Part shown: positions 23,886-37,765 of the stretch, piece after piece | How the letters are laid out: each line of letters opens with the position of its first letter | Position numbering within the stretch: position 1 is the stretch's first letter | NCBI GenBank assembly: GCA_034440615.1 | Contig: JAOTOM010004287.1 | Location: 1-64,000, forward strand | Direction: 5' to 3' | Source: Ashinkailepas kermadecensis | Taxonomy: Eukaryota; Arthropoda; Thecostraca; Neolepadidae | DNA length: 64,000 nt | The notes under the pieces: generated by a model | Told to the model about the DNA's origin: nothing | The model's database searches: none | The model's input: the letters and a program-made list of their open reading frames with translations, nothing else | Made by a program: the position numbers and the translations under genes

Positions 23886-24918
23886 TAGGCTGTGCCCTCC
23901 GTGGAACGACCGCTCAATCCCCTTTACGGATTCGTGGGTACGCCGTAGTCTGCACACTCACATTGAGTTAGGTAAACCTCTCCACCGGAAAATATTGGCC
24001 ACATATCTAGAGAGTTGAGAGCTTGGGGACGGAAATAAGACCGCCTGTTTTCATCACGAGCATGGGCGTCGCCACATATTTTGGATGAGGGTGGGACGGA
24101 AACGTTTTAGGCAGACTTTTGCTATGACTTTGCATAGCTTTATGTTACATTTCCTGAACTCTGAAGGATGAGTCCCAGATGCGGATCCAGAGGGCAGGGA
24201 TTCATGCAGGGGTGTTGATTTCTGAAGACTACTTTGAGCTACTACTTGAAAACTACTTAAAATGCATGAAGGCAATGGGCAAGCCCACATGCATTTGCGC
24301 GGGGGCGCACTCCATAGGTTCCCTTGTTGAAAGGCGGAATTATTTGGTGGTGGCAAAGCCAACATTGAGGAGGCACTTTCCCGTCAATAGCATGCAAGAC
24401 AACACACATGGATCAATGTTCCCTGATGGCCTGATTTGGTACAAAATTGACCTTAATGTTCAGGATTTCAAAAATAACTCGAGCATGTTATATAAATAAT
24501 ATTTTTATATCACAAGAATCAAGTTCATGCTCTTTAGATTATCTGAATCTGATAGGTTTTCTTCATTTGCTGAAAATATGCGTTTTTCCATAGCCATCTC
24601 TCCTTCAGGTCGATTCAAAACCGGCTCGCTAGATCCGCATCTGACTACTCCCCATCGACTATTTGGTTTCGATTCATCCATTGACCTAGCAAGATTCAGA
24701 GGAACTCGATGAAATGTCTCATCAGGGCTCTTTCGCTTATAATTTAAACAATTCATCCCACCATACTTCATGCTTCCGCCCGATGCCATGGTCGCTTCTG
24801 TACGTTTACTTACCCAGGAGGTTGTCAAGGCCGATACGCAATCAGCTGTTGGTTTCCAGTCCAGGTATACATCATCCATGGTGCGTGTGCGCCTGGTGAA
24901 TGCTGGACCGGGATGTGC

Positions 24919-25243
<325 letters not shown>

Positions 25244-25249
25244 TACATA

Positions 25250-26226
25250 CATGTATTCATACTTACATATGCTCGCGCTAACATCATTAGCTACAAAGGC
25301 GGCGTACGTCCTCCTGCCAGCACATGCATTTTGTGCCTGTTGTGGCTGATTAGTTTTTTTTTATGTCATCAAGCATATTCTTTATTGGTCTAACACTTGG
25401 GTGTATTATGGAAGCCCCCTGTTCAATGCGCATACCCGTTCTGAGTTTGTTTGCAGGTGCATAATTACCTTGTCCTTCGCCGTGTTCGTTCGCAGGAAAT
25501 TCATCCCCGGGCGTCACCTATGGCACACGGGGATATAATAAATACACGAATGGCGTGTCATCATTTGCATATTTATCGTACTGAAAAAAAAACTGTACTC
25601 TTTATTTCGTGCTGTCACCTTTTTTGTCTGTTGTCGTTATTAAGCTAACACAGCTCTATTAAGCTCATTGATCACATCGACAACATGTCGGTACCATCAA
25701 TTAGCTTTTTAGGCTGGTCTCAGATATAATTCTGAATGGGTGAACAATAACTTGAAACGCTTGAATATAAAAGGCGACAAGTCATTGAAGATTTTTAAAA
25801 AACCTGGCGGTAGGTGGGGTCTGACCAGACCGGCTCCGTTTTTCGAACTATGTTCGGACACGTGTGTACATACACAAGGTTACACTCTCATTCCATTCGC
25901 CTTCGTCTATGACATCAGCATGCTGTATGTAATTATAGTTGAATCGACATCGTTATATTCAGGGCACGTGGTCTGGAAAGTTGGAGCAAACTTGAACACC
26001 ATCATTTCATTGCATATCACTAAAATATATCAGCTACGATTGTACACGGACTTAGAGTGCTCTCTTAAGCCAAGTCGCAATCGGTCAGAATTATGTTCCC
26101 ACACTGGTACATAAAGTGTTCATTGCGCTGTTGGTTGTATGATGTTGATCGACATGCAGACCGTCCCAAGTCGACGTTTCTCCCGTGTTGTTGGTTGTAT
26201 TGTGACCCGCTTCCTGCCGCCACCAG
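25250..26226. other. Intron stretch, nothing recognised
   Basis: The end of the SARDH intron before the exon at 26227. No exon or mobile element is recognised. A 14-base TGTTGGTTGTAT word occurs twice near 26130 and 26190, just upstream of the acceptor. Confidence 0.45.
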
Positions 26227-26357
26227 TCGTGATATTCTACAGAGCTTGACTTCAACTGACCTGACCAATGACGGATTTCCGTTCGGCACCACGCAAGTGA
26301 TCGAAGTTGGAGGCTTCAAGTGCCGCGCTCTCCGACTGAGTTTTGTGGGCGAACTCG
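26227..26357 (+). CDS. SARDH: Sarcosine dehydrogenase, internal exon
   Basis: This exon codes for SRDILQSLTSTDLTNDGFPF (with the split serine), then GTTQVIEVGGFKCRALRLSFVGELG. Animal SARDH carries SRDILQ, DLSNEAFPFSTH and the strongly conserved RLSFVGELGWELH. The acceptor is CCGCCACCAG ending at 26226, phase 2. The donor is GTAAGT at 26358, phase 1, splitting the glycine of ELGWELH. The downstream intron is only 271 bases and holds nothing notable. Confidence 0.96.
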
Positions 26358-26628
26358 GTAAGTGCCAGAGCCAACACTGCCTAGCAACTTGAGTCCTCTT
26401 TCGCAACAGATAGGAGTAGCTGGACCAGCTTTGTCGTTCCCATTTCTTAACGCTATTTAGGTCTGGTTCATAGTTTCCTGATGTTCCCCTCTCCGCTCTG
26501 GAGATGGCTGTGTTTCTGGTAAGAGTGTGCTGTTAGAGTAGCCGACTTGACAGCAGTAGTGAACACTCCTAAGCAATGTTTATCCTGGTGTCTGATGAAC
26601 TGGAACTGACTCGGTGTGGCCTGCACAG

Positions 26629-26754
26629 GCTGGGAGCTACATGTGCCCTCCGAGAGCCTTGTGTCGGTGTATAGGCTGGTGAAGGAGGCCGGCATCCCCC
26701 ACGGACTGGTGGACGCTGGCTACAGGGCCATGGACAGCCTCAGTGCTGAGAAAG
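26629..26754 (+). CDS. SARDH: Sarcosine dehydrogenase, internal exon
   Basis: This exon codes for [20 protein letters not shown], then [21 protein letters not shown]. In the family this is GWELH.P...C..VY..VM.AG..HGL.NAGYRAIDSLS.EKGY, the segment that ends the GCV_T domain core. The acceptor is CTGCACAG ending at 26628, phase 1. The donor is GTACTT at 26755, phase 1; the leftover G joins GC of the last exon to make the glycine of EKGYKHWHAE. A 4.7-kb intron follows. Confidence 0.96.
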
Positions 26755-29334
26755 GTACTTCTCGGCAGAGTCGTGCCATCGACCCGGACAGTTCAGTCTG
26801 TCGTCACTGGATTGACTCACGCAAACATGTACGTGGACGTTTGTGGAACGTGTCCACCCCCCTCCACCGCTGTGCCCTGCTGTGGCGCCATGTAGGTAGT
26901 ATGCTGAGCGAGAATGTCTTTTCGGGGATAAATACCATGAAACACGCATGTGTTTCGTTCAAAGGGCGCCGATGCTGATGCCGATGTGCTGTTAAACCGG
27001 CCGAAGGGTCGCGGACGTGGGCCCGATTTTCCTGAAAGCGGAATATGAAATGTGGTATATCACTATCTGTGTGCACACATTGGGTTAGATAGTAGCTCTT
27101 TTTAAAAATATCATTCACTATTATTTAGTCTTTATGTATGAAGAAGTTTCCGGTTAACTTTTCTATCAAAATGAGATGCTTGAAAACAGCTATGGTGATG
27201 AATTCTACCGACTACTTGTCTACCGGTCTCACTGGACGAGAAAATCACGCCAAAACGAAAATATTAAGAGCTATAGATCCCATGGATATCGTGAACGGTC
27301 AGGGATTATGGACTAGAAAAGATAAGGAATGGTTAATTCCTTGGCATTCCAGCGTAGGCCTTCTTTTGACGACATACATACCTCAAAAGCATGGGCACAC
27401 CTAAGAAATGCTGAACGTCCAGAAGGACGCCTTCGTTATCCAGAGGGGGTTCCTTGTTTAGGGGCACCTGTCTAGTCCAGAGGGGCGTTTTTGTCGTCCG
27501 GACGGATGCCTACCTTACACCCCTCTGGACTAGATGGGCGCTATTCTGGCTAGACTGGCGCCCTCCCCTGCCGTCGCTATGCAGAGGGGGCTTTCTAGTT
27601 TCCAAGTGTTTCACTTCCTAGTTCAGAAAATACTTTGCTTGCCCAGAGGGTTGTCTTAACCCTCCCCTGATCCAGGGAAATCCACTTTGCGGAGATGGTG
27701 AAGGTGGGGTGGGTCTGGGTGCTTGAAAGCCCCTCTCCCCCACTAACTTCCGATCTTCGTAAGCTGGATACAATGCAATATACCTTTAGAAACATCTGGT
27801 CACGGAGAGCCGGAAGCATGCTTTATGCTGTTTATGTTAAATCACAGGAAAGGTTAAACTTAGCGGAGTTTGTTTTCTTTTCATGTTGATTTTTTTTTCG
27901 AGAAAGAGAAAGATGAATGACTTCATATCAATAATTGTTTTTTTAATGACAAAACGACAGGCCAGGTAAGGTCGGATCATAAACCGGTTTGAAAACCAGC
28001 TTGCTGCATGTTCCGGCATGAAAACCAACTATGCATGTTCCAACTACAAGGAAAATTTTGACAAACCAATACTGTCTGCAGCTCATAACGCAGCGTATTT
28101 CTTCCTTTTCGGCCATGCTCAGGCGCTTAAGGATCAGAATAGATCAAATCAGCGACAAGACTTTTATCTTGGGGAATGGCCCGGAAAATATGAATATATG
28201 TGTCTCGGATCGTTTCAACAGAACACTTCAAGCAAAAGGTGCACATCTGTTTGATATCCGAAAAATACATGGTCAGTTCAGATCCGGCCGTATGGGCAGG
28301 CTAAGTAAGCTGAAGCTTGGATTCTTGGGGTAAATCACGTTTCAGGCATACAATTGTCTTCCACTGAAGAACTGATAGATACTGAAGTATCTTTGTACAC
28401 TGTCCAGCTTCTGACCTCGTGCGGCGGAAACCGTCAGGATATGAACGTGACGGTAGACACGCCTAAGCCAAACCAATATCACCAGTCGCTGAGGCTCGGC
28501 AAAAAGGAAGCCACTAGCATATTCAAGCATGATTTAGGCTAATCTAAATAAAGACCAGACATTTAGCACTTGCCGCTTCCTACACACAAGCCATGCTAGA
28601 ATAACAGCAGGCACGCCGTTGTGACGGTATGAAGAGGGCGTTCGCTCCTATTTTCTTCAATCACTCTTCCTGAAGGGCAGTTTCTGTCACTAACATCGTG
28701 GCTTGGCTACCAGGATTTACGACCTCTGCTTAATAGTGCCTTATACTGGTATAATTTGTCCACGTGACCACTATGTGATGCACGTTATGCGAAGGCTAAG
28801 GATGACAAATGCCACCCGTGCATTTATCAATAATCTTGTAATCACTCACAAGATTATTTTAATTCATAACACAATCAATATGTAAAAACACAATCCATAT
28901 CACATGGCACCTCTGGTGGCTGAGGTGCATGGCCGACATGAATGTACGGGATCAGAGGCATGGAGCCCTCAGGATTGCTTGATCGCTTCTCCACACTGAT
29001 GCACCATCTACCTAGGTACATACCTGTCCACGTAGGATGAGGTTGGGAGGGGCAGAGAAGTATTGTGGTATGATAAAAAACACACAATTAACCACATTTC
29101 CCTCGAGCTATCAGCACTTTGCATAATATATGACACACACCCATTTTTTAAATACAAAACTGTCCGACTTCAGACAAGAGATTTGACGCAACCCAATGAA
29201 AGACGGCGGCACGTTTCAAATAGCCATATTGAAAGCAGAAGGGCAGCCAAGTTCCCCTCATCATCCAAAAATGTACTATATCAAACGAGAAACTTTGAAA
29301 TTTTCGCCACTGAAAACCCTAAATTTACGGCGCG

Positions 29335-29690
29335 CTATCTAGCCCCGATCCCATATTTTTCGAGCCCTGCTACGTTGTTTTTTTGTGGGGCCCTACGATA
29401 TTTTTGGACGCCTATGGCACAAATGCTGAGGACTTCAGAGCAATTTTACGGGCCCTTGTGCTTATTTTTTTTCAGAATCCCTGCTGATGCTTTGGGGCTC
29501 GGTTTAATTTTTTACGCAATGCGATTTTGGGGGCCACGCTTTATTTATTTCAGGCCCCGATGCGAAACTTTTTGGGTCCTGGCGGGATTGTCGAGACCCT
29601 GCGAGTTGTCCGGGTACCGCTGTGTTTACTTGGAGCCCAGCTGTACTTAGTTGGGCTCCGATGCTAATCTTTGGAGCTCCCGACGCGGGA
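29335..29690 (+). repeat. Degenerate tandem array, TTTTTGGGGCCC type
   Basis: Roughly ten loose units of about 32-35 bases built on GGGGCCC-ATGC-ATTTTTT. Frames are open through much of it by composition. The array ends in a perfect hairpin (29669-29699) and is followed at once by a second, different array. Confidence 0.65.
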
Positions 29691-30320
29691 GCTCCAAAGG
29701 GTCTTCTGCGTCTCTCTTTTGGTCTCAGTAGTCTTGTAGGTTACCACCGACTTCCATCTTTGGGTCCGCTTACCCGTCTTGAGAGTCTTGTCTCTTCCCC
29801 GATGGCCTCCTTACCCGTTATGGGGGCGTTCTATTGTCATGGGGCTCTTCTTGTGTCCTGGGGTTTCCTTCATATGTTATGTAGGTCTCCTCTCCTCTCC
29901 TAGGGAGTCTCCTTACTCGTCATTGTCCCTCTGCATGCGTTCTGGGAGACCATCTCTCCTATCCTAGAGTCCTCCCTCCCGTCTTCGGAACCACCTTCGA
30001 TGCCGGGGCTTCATTTCTCGTATTGTGCTCCTATTGCATCGTGAGACCTTATCCTCCAACATAGGAAGTCTTCGCGTCTTGTGTACCTCCTCTCACTTAC
30101 TGGGGTACCCTTGCCCGTCTTGAAGGTCTCGTGATCTATCCTGGGACCTCCTTATCCATCTTGATAGACGCCTCTTGGGTCCAGGAGATCTCTTGCCACG
30201 TTTTTTTTCAGGGGAGGGCTCCTCCATCCTGAGGTCTCCTTATCCTTCTTGGGACTTCCTTTTGCATCCTATCACCTCTGAACCTCCTTTCTATAATCAG
30301 GGACATCCTGTCCGTCCGGT
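29690..30320 (+). repeat. Degenerate tandem array, TCCTGGGACCTCCTTA type
   Basis: Repeated words such as GTCTCCTTACCCGTCTTG, GGGACCTCCTTATCCATCTTG and TCCTATCC recur every 30-45 bases. It is CT-rich on the + strand. I see no coding evidence. Confidence 0.65.
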
Positions 30321-31491
30321 CTCGGGGCCGTTTGCGACTTCCTGATTGGCTCCCTCGTCTTCGCGGGAGGGATGCGGCCCCAGGACGGTGGGGCAGGCTT
30401 CTCTCGCTTGCGCGGTGACCTGCGTCTCGTCAGTGCAGCTGTGCGCTAATGAGCGTCGCCATCCCACTCAGCCAGCTGGTGACGTCACTGACCTCATTAG
30501 AGATGGCAACGAGCACGGACGGTGGAAGCCGAGTACCCTATACCACAGGTTCGTGGTATCTAATTTACACTGGAAAAATAAATGAACAAAAGCTACCATT
30601 CTTAAATAGGATGATGCACGAAGGAAGCGGAAGACGATAACTTTTAGGCTACAGGAAGCCTACCAATAAGGTAGACTATATTCGTGATTTATGTGCGCAC
30701 GGCGAGGTAACCACGTCTAGGGTGGGGATTGACTTTTTATCATGGCCCTGCAGTTATGCAGTACTAAATGTGTGGCATAATAATCAAATACATCATTCAG
30801 ACCTTTGGAATACTTCGATACTCTGAAGGCTGACTGTTAAGGATGATGGAGAAGGCAAAGTGTGTCAGAACGAATACGGAAGAACGCGAAGCAATTGCGG
30901 CTCCAGATGAAAACAAATAAGTGGACCATCAGATGCAGCAGCTTTTGGAACTCAATAAATATACCAGCGCGCTTGCGACCTGTTCAGTGGCCATCGACAT
31001 ACGAGCATCTAATACTTAGTATAGTAGCAGCTGTAATAACAGTCTTATTGGGTGGTGATTCAAGCCTATCTCTTGGGTGGTTGGAAAGTCATCAGCTTAT
31101 AGAGCCTACTGCTTCGCTTGTCCGTAATTCATCGCTTGCAAGGCATACCGCTTAGGTGGTCAATAAATCATGCGCCTACCGCTTAGGTGATCGACATGTC
31201 ATCAGCTATCCCTTATATTGTCGGTCAATCACTAGCCCATAAGGCCGCTTATGTGGTCCGTAATCAGCTTCTTGGCAAACCCAATTTTGGGTAGGGGATA
31301 ATTTTCCCGCATCTCCCCATCTGCCGTTCTGACTCATGCACTCTTGAGACCAATGCCATCACTAAATGCTGTGGTCATCACTAACGAAGGTTTTCACCTG
31401 CAGCTGCTTGTCCGATGAATCACCATGTCCTCAGGTCGCAAATTGCTGAAATACTGTGCCCTCCCGCTACAGTGAACCATCGTTCCCTCAG

Positions 31492-31940
31492 GCTACAAGC
31501 ACTGGCACGCCGAGATCCGGCCGGACGACAAGCCGCAGGAGGCGGGCTTGCTCTTCACCTGCAAGCTGAAGACGGCTCAGCAGTTCCAGGGTCGGGCCGC
31601 CGTGGAGCGCCAGAAGGCGGAGGGTGTTAGTCGTCGACTGGTGACGCTCACACCGCGGGCCAGCGTCGCCATGTGGGGGTTGGAGGGTATCATCTTAGAT
31701 GGCGAGCCGGTGGGTATGGTGCGTCGCGCCGAGCACGCGTTCGCCCTGGACAAAACGATCGCCTACGGCTACGTCAGCCACCCGCACGGAGGCAAGGTGA
31801 CCAACGCCTTCCTGCGCGAGGGCAGCTGGGAGGTGGACGTGATGGGGGAGCGGCTGCCGGCCGACATGCATCTGAAGCCGCCGTTTGACCCGCAGAATCT
31901 CCGCCTGCAGGGCGAGTATGACGGCCAGGATCACTTGTAG
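31492..31940 (+). CDS. SARDH: Sarcosine dehydrogenase, last coding exon
   Basis: The last exon, 449 bases, ends with TAG at 31938-31940. It codes for GYKHWHAEIRPDD, QEAGLLFTCKLKT and RRLVTLTP, then GEPVGMVRRAEHAFALDKTI followed by AYGYV, and finally HLKPPFDPQNLRL before the end GEYDGQDHL. The human enzyme has [45 protein letters not shown] and HLKSPFDP, so the whole C-terminal domain of the folate-binding half is present. The acceptor is TTCCCTCAG ending at 31491, phase 1. PDPR and DMGDH are relatives, but the [13 protein letters not shown] wording is that of SARDH. I see no AATAAA within about 1 kb downstream, so the 3' end of the mRNA is not placed. Confidence 0.97.
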
Positions 31941-33840
31941 AGCGCCGGGTCAGGCCAGGGAGACCCTCACGGAGCAATCTCAACGTCGCATCAGTGTTTA
32001 TTTGGATCAGTGGTTATTTCGTTACGAAATATGCCGAGTTGCTTGATTGGTTGGTCGTATTCAAGTGGAAAGGGTAGGTAGGCAGGCTATGCTTATCAAA
32101 AATATGCATAGTTTGCAAAGCGTGTTCTTGTGATAAGGCTGTCATGTCCATCACTGAAGAAGTAAGCTAAATATTGTGCTGTTGATCACAAATATCCTCA
32201 AAGCAGTTTTCTTATGGGAACTAGCATGCATTTACATGAGGATTTCCTCCACTAATTTCAATTCGCTTCAGTTGGCAACACCATAATTAGGATATATGTA
32301 CAAGCGAATATAATAACACTAACCACCATTACTTGGACCTTTAATTTCAAGTTTCTTGATACGTCCATTGTTTGCGTTCTGACTAGCCTTAACCGTACCG
32401 TAGCGTTGTGACGTTTCTTTAGTCCTTAACAAGAATGCTCAAGTACATCGAGGATCATTGATGTCACTTCTGCAGTGTCCTGAAATTGATTGTTTGTGGA
32501 GTATAGGGAAAGGGATGATTTCAGAAAGCCAACCGATGCAAAAAAGCAAAAATGTATATGGATAATGCTATTGGTGAGTTACTTTTTATGAACGTTGTTG
32601 ACTATTTCATGATGGTAATGATGTCAATAGCGAATCTGTTGCCTTTACCAGTCAGCACTGCTGCTGCCAGAAACCATAAGCGTTTTAAAATACGCAAATA
32701 TCACTCATAGTCTGTGGTAAGAAAGCAAAAATGACACTTAATGATGTGAAAAAGAAGAAGTGACGTCAAAAGCAATTGGTATTAAGCGTGGGTGTCCACT
32801 CGGATTACACAATTTAAGAGCGCTGCTTCTGCACTGCATACTCAGGCAATCCTGGCTAATTCCAGGAATTCCGAGCCATATTAGTGAATCCCGCCCAATC
32901 GGAGCCAGTGCCGGCCTATCCCATTGGTGGGTGCATGGTTCAGGTCGCTGGTCAAGCTGCATTGCAGCTCTGGATTGCTGCCCTTTGGTGCTGGTGTGCA
33001 CGCATTTAGTATTTACTCTAGGTGGGCACTGGGTAGTTTTGTAGGGTTTGTCGATTTTGGGTTCGTGGCAGCCATGGGCGTTGCCACAGATTGTGGGTGG
33101 GGAATGGGAGAGAGCGTTTTTAGATCGCTTTTTACGCAACGTCATAGGCGTGATGCTAAATCTGTCAAGTTTGAGGGAGACGCGTCTCACGTCCCTCACC
33201 GTGACGACGCTAGTGGTGGAAGCAATCTTCCAACGGTAGTGCATTTACTCTTTGTTAGCTGAACGATAAAATATGTTGCTTATCTGTCTGTTTATGATGC
33301 ATTATAATTGAATGTGATATTGTCGTCATTTGTGAACGGATGCACTCGTGGAAAATCTGAGCTGGAACATCCATTTAGATCAGTAATAATTACTGGTTTA
33401 CCCTGAGTGGCATTTCAGAACGATAACCACGCATAGAGCTTATGCTGAACTTTTATCGTATTTCAATGTTTGGCCAAAGCAAGATTTTTTATGTCATTGT
33501 TGGTATCATGTTTGCAACATTTAGCCTAGCGTTCGGATGGTGTGTGGCGAGCTTACTGAACTCTCCGGTTTTGTTGGGCGCCGATTATCGAGTTTTATTG
33601 AATTGGGCAATGTTTTCTACGCTCGAAGAATCTAGACTTTACGGTATGCGACTGTACAGAATAAATAAGCATCATGCGAACGCGTTTGCGGTGATGCAGG
33701 TGGTGAATTTATATTGTATGGGCAGTGTGCCAATATACATTTAGTGACTTACACAGCACCACACTACAGCAGCATGTTCGACACACTTTGGCCATTGTCT
33801 GCTGCTGCGTATATTTGCTCTGATACCAATGTCTTTGACG
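31941..33840. other. Downstream of SARDH, nothing recognised
   Basis: The SARDH 3' UTR must start here. A reading frame at 33442-33744 (100 codons) contains one hydrophobic segment (IFYVIVGIMFATFSLAFGW), but I recognise no family and see no splice support. The remainder shows no repeat or gene that I can name. Confidence 0.4.
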
Positions 33841-33843
33841 TTA

Positions 33844-35052
<1,209 letters not shown>

Positions 35053-35059
35053 TATATTA

Positions 35060-36450
35060 TACATATATATATATATATATATAATATATAGATATATGCT
35101 TTGATATTGTGCTAACAGGCCAAACCCAGATATGCCAACTCCGAAATCTATTTTAAGGATCTGACCGCCCCAGAAATAAATTTATACTTGCACCCCTGCA
35201 TGATGTACGCCTTTTTAAAAGAATGCTTGTTGCTACACAATAATTTCCCGACCATTCCACCTTTGAGTTATACATCTCCATTGTATCCACAGTACACGCG
35301 TCATCCATGCAAGCAACACATTGCATCGACATGGTCCTGGTGACCTGCGAGGATACCAATTGACCCAGGGACAAAATTGGATACGAATGTAAAGAAGAAC
35401 GGGTCAATCTACATGTTCGGTTTATGCCATTATCCTATCATCCATTCAGAAACACACTTCATTGTCGGGCTGAAACTTCGCATATTTTTCGGAGAAGCTG
35501 CCCACTCCCACTTTTGCCATATTTTAGAATGTCATGCCCATGGTGTGACAATTATTGGTCTTAATATCCTTCCCATAATTTTCAGAACGTTCCATCCGAC
35601 ATTCATTCCTTATTAACGTTCGTCAGTGGAAAGAAGCCATGTAATGAATGCAGGCTGGACTCCAATCTTGCGTGACATGATGGCTTGACTCGGCTCGTAT
35701 AGACGGTGAATGTAAGTTTCAGGTCACGACGGAACATAATTTTTGTTTTCATAGACAAAGGAGCGTTATATCAAATGGTTTTAGTTTTATGACTCTATCT
35801 CCCTTTATTCCGAAACGACAACATGATAACTTAACCCTGAAAAGCATCGCTGGGAACAAGGACTTCGGCCGTTGAAAACACATGACGTCACGGAAAGATC
35901 TAATCGCCGGATGGTTGTACCAAGGGTTGTACCGGGCCCCCACGAAGTTGGCTTGGTAGCGGGCTTGAAGGCTTCCCTTCACCATTGGTTTACATGCAAT
36001 TTTACCGTTTTTCTCTACGCTCTCTTGCATGTTTTATGGCAATATAGATCACTTTGACGTATACCAATTGAAAGACCTATTCTTCAGCTTCAGCAAAATG
36101 TATCCTAAATGACCCAGTAACAATCTTCCTGCCTAACAATGTGCCATTTCCGGCAGGCTGACCATCAAGTGCCTCCAAAATAAAGGGATTTTTCCCGATA
36201 TTGGTAGGCTCCCTCTACCGTCCGTTTTAGCTGGTCAAGTTGTCACCCCCGTTCAAGAGCGAAAGAAAGGACAGACAGAGGGGGGGGAAGCTAAGTGCGC
36301 CTTAGCTTCTTCCCCTCAGTGGCATGAGAGTTTCCGAAACGTAACCACAGAAGTCCGCCTGAAATGATCTGACCGCCCCTAGACCGCACTAGGAGGCTCT
36401 CTGTCGTCATAAGAGGTCCCATAGCCGCTACAGGAAACCAATAGCTGCCA
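35060..36450. other. Intergenic stretch, nothing recognised
   Basis: Unremarkable DNA between the foldback element and the hAT-like MITE. I recognise no exon, RNA or mobile element. Confidence 0.4.
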
Positions 36451-36457
36451 CAAGAGG

Positions 36458-36698
36458 CAGGGACGGATCCAGGAATTGTCATCTTGGGGAGGGGACACGT
36501 GTTTGGAGTGGCGCCACCGCGAAAGTAGCTTGAGGGGTGCCTTTCCTGCCGAGAGGCGCCTGTGGCTGAAAAAATTCGAGGGTGTTGGGGTGCACTCGAG
36601 CCTTCGCGGAGGGACGCATTTTCCTAGTCGAAGGGACGCCACCTTTTATGGGGGGGGGGGGGCACATGCCCCAACTTCCCTCCCTGGATCCGCCACCG
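36458..36698. mobile_element. hAT-like MITE, 241 bp
   Basis: Ends are CAGGGACGGATCCAGG on the left and, in reverse complement, CGGTGGCGGATCCAGG on the right: imperfect inverted repeats of about 16 bases. It is flanked by ACAAGAGG (36450-36457) and ACAGGAGG (36699-36706), an 8-bp target duplication with one change. An 8-bp duplication with CAGNG ends is the hallmark of hAT elements. It has no coding capacity and a poly-G run near the right end. Confidence 0.78.
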
Positions 36699-36739
36699 AC
36701 AGGAGGCCCCATATAGCCCACGTAATATATATATTTGTG

Positions 36740-36792
36740 TATTTGTATATATATATATATATATATATATAATAACTTGTCAAAATAGTACT

Positions 36793-36829
<37 letters not shown>

Positions 36830-36830
36830 G
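36740..36830. repeat. Two (TA)n tracts
   Basis: Two TA tracts of about 25 and 30 bases (near 36748-36772 and 36796-36828) are separated by AATAACTTGTCAAAATAGTACTC. Confidence 0.9.
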
Positions 36831-37099
36831 TACTGAACTGGGGCGGCAAGGGAACACACACGCCAGCAGGTAAGGCTACCACTGATGGTGGCCTCAGCTG
36901 AGATACCCCTCGGGCAAATGACGTCGCAGGAGCCGACGGGACGGTTTCGGGAACGGATACAGCAACGGCATCACTCGCGACCTGATCTGGTCATTACGTG
37001 AATGACCCATCGGCGGTCCGCGAACTTGACCGTGCACGCCTGACCCGTTGTCTGCACGATGGTCGCTGGGAGCCGGCGGCTGTGGAAGGCTGACGTCTT

Positions 37100-37172
37100 C
37101 CTATTTATATATTTATTTATTTATTTCACGATACATGGCCTCCACGTGCATTGGCTATTATGGACAGTCCTC
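37100..37172 (-). mobile_element. LINE 3'-end fragment (CR1/L2-like family)
   Basis: The minus strand reads GGACTGTCCATAATAGCCAA then ACGTGGAGGCCATGTATCGTG and an AAATAAATAAAT tail. This matches the ends at 9190-9268 and 62492-62570, so it is a very short 5'-truncated insertion of that family. Confidence 0.8.
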
Positions 37173-37214
37173 TGCAATTTGTTTTGAAAATCACATTTTA
37201 AAATCATATTTAGG

Positions 37215-37310
37215 CAATCCAACATCCGTAGGTTTTATGTAATCCAATATTAGTGCGTTTAAGTGATTCAACATCGGTAGGTGTTAGGCCGTCGAACATC
37301 AGTAGGCTAG
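37215..37310 (+). repeat. About 34-bp repeat, CCAACATCNGTAGGTTTTA type
   Basis: Three units of ATCCAACATCCGTAGGTTTT / ATTCAACATCGGTAGGTGTT / GTCGAACATCAGTAGGCTAG, ending in GGTTAGGTTG. The same unit type occurs at 44440-44535, so it is a small dispersed tandem family. Confidence 0.7.
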
Positions 37311-37765
37311 GTTAGGTTGCATTAATATTTATTGATAATTGTATGTTATCTTTCATTATATACCACCACACCCAAAACCTTTTCCCACACTTCCCATATG
37401 TTGTTGAGGTGGAATAGCAGGTATATGTAGTCAATTTTCTTCTTGCTTTTTTAAAAGTTATTTCAATGTTTTTGATATTATTTTCTTGGACTGATTTCTT
37501 AGATAGAAGTACTTGAACTTAAAGTGCTTATATCCTTGGAAGTTTTCATTTTCCAAAGGAACAATCAGAAATCAGAAATCAGAAATCACCAGAAAAACAA
37601 CATTGTGATACAAAATGGCCCAGAGGCTTCTTATGCATGTTTGCCATTTTAATTATGAATATTGGGGTTTAGGGTGCGTCAACCCCATTGGGTTATATTT
37701 CACCCATAACAAGGTTGCCTAAGCACGCGTCATACTCACAAACGAATATAAAGCATCGGTAGCTA

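Larger units (their letters stand above)
26755..31491. other. SARDH: SARDH last intron, mostly unassigned
   Basis: Apart from the tandem arrays listed at 29335-30320, I recognise no exon or intact mobile element here. The part 27410-27680 holds several GTCCAGAGGGGCGTTTTT-like words, a loose repeat with relatives near 23280-23560 and 58690-58760. The rest is unremarkable AT-moderate DNA. Confidence 0.45.

Noticed and set aside
23445..23971. LPLTHPYT and VVGCRGAS repeat proteins
   Set aside because: A 24-bp minisatellite gives an open 8-residue repeat in every frame; there is no start context or splice support.
33442..33744. A small membrane protein at 33442-33744
   Set aside because: One hydrophobic stretch only; no family, splice site or promoter evidence.
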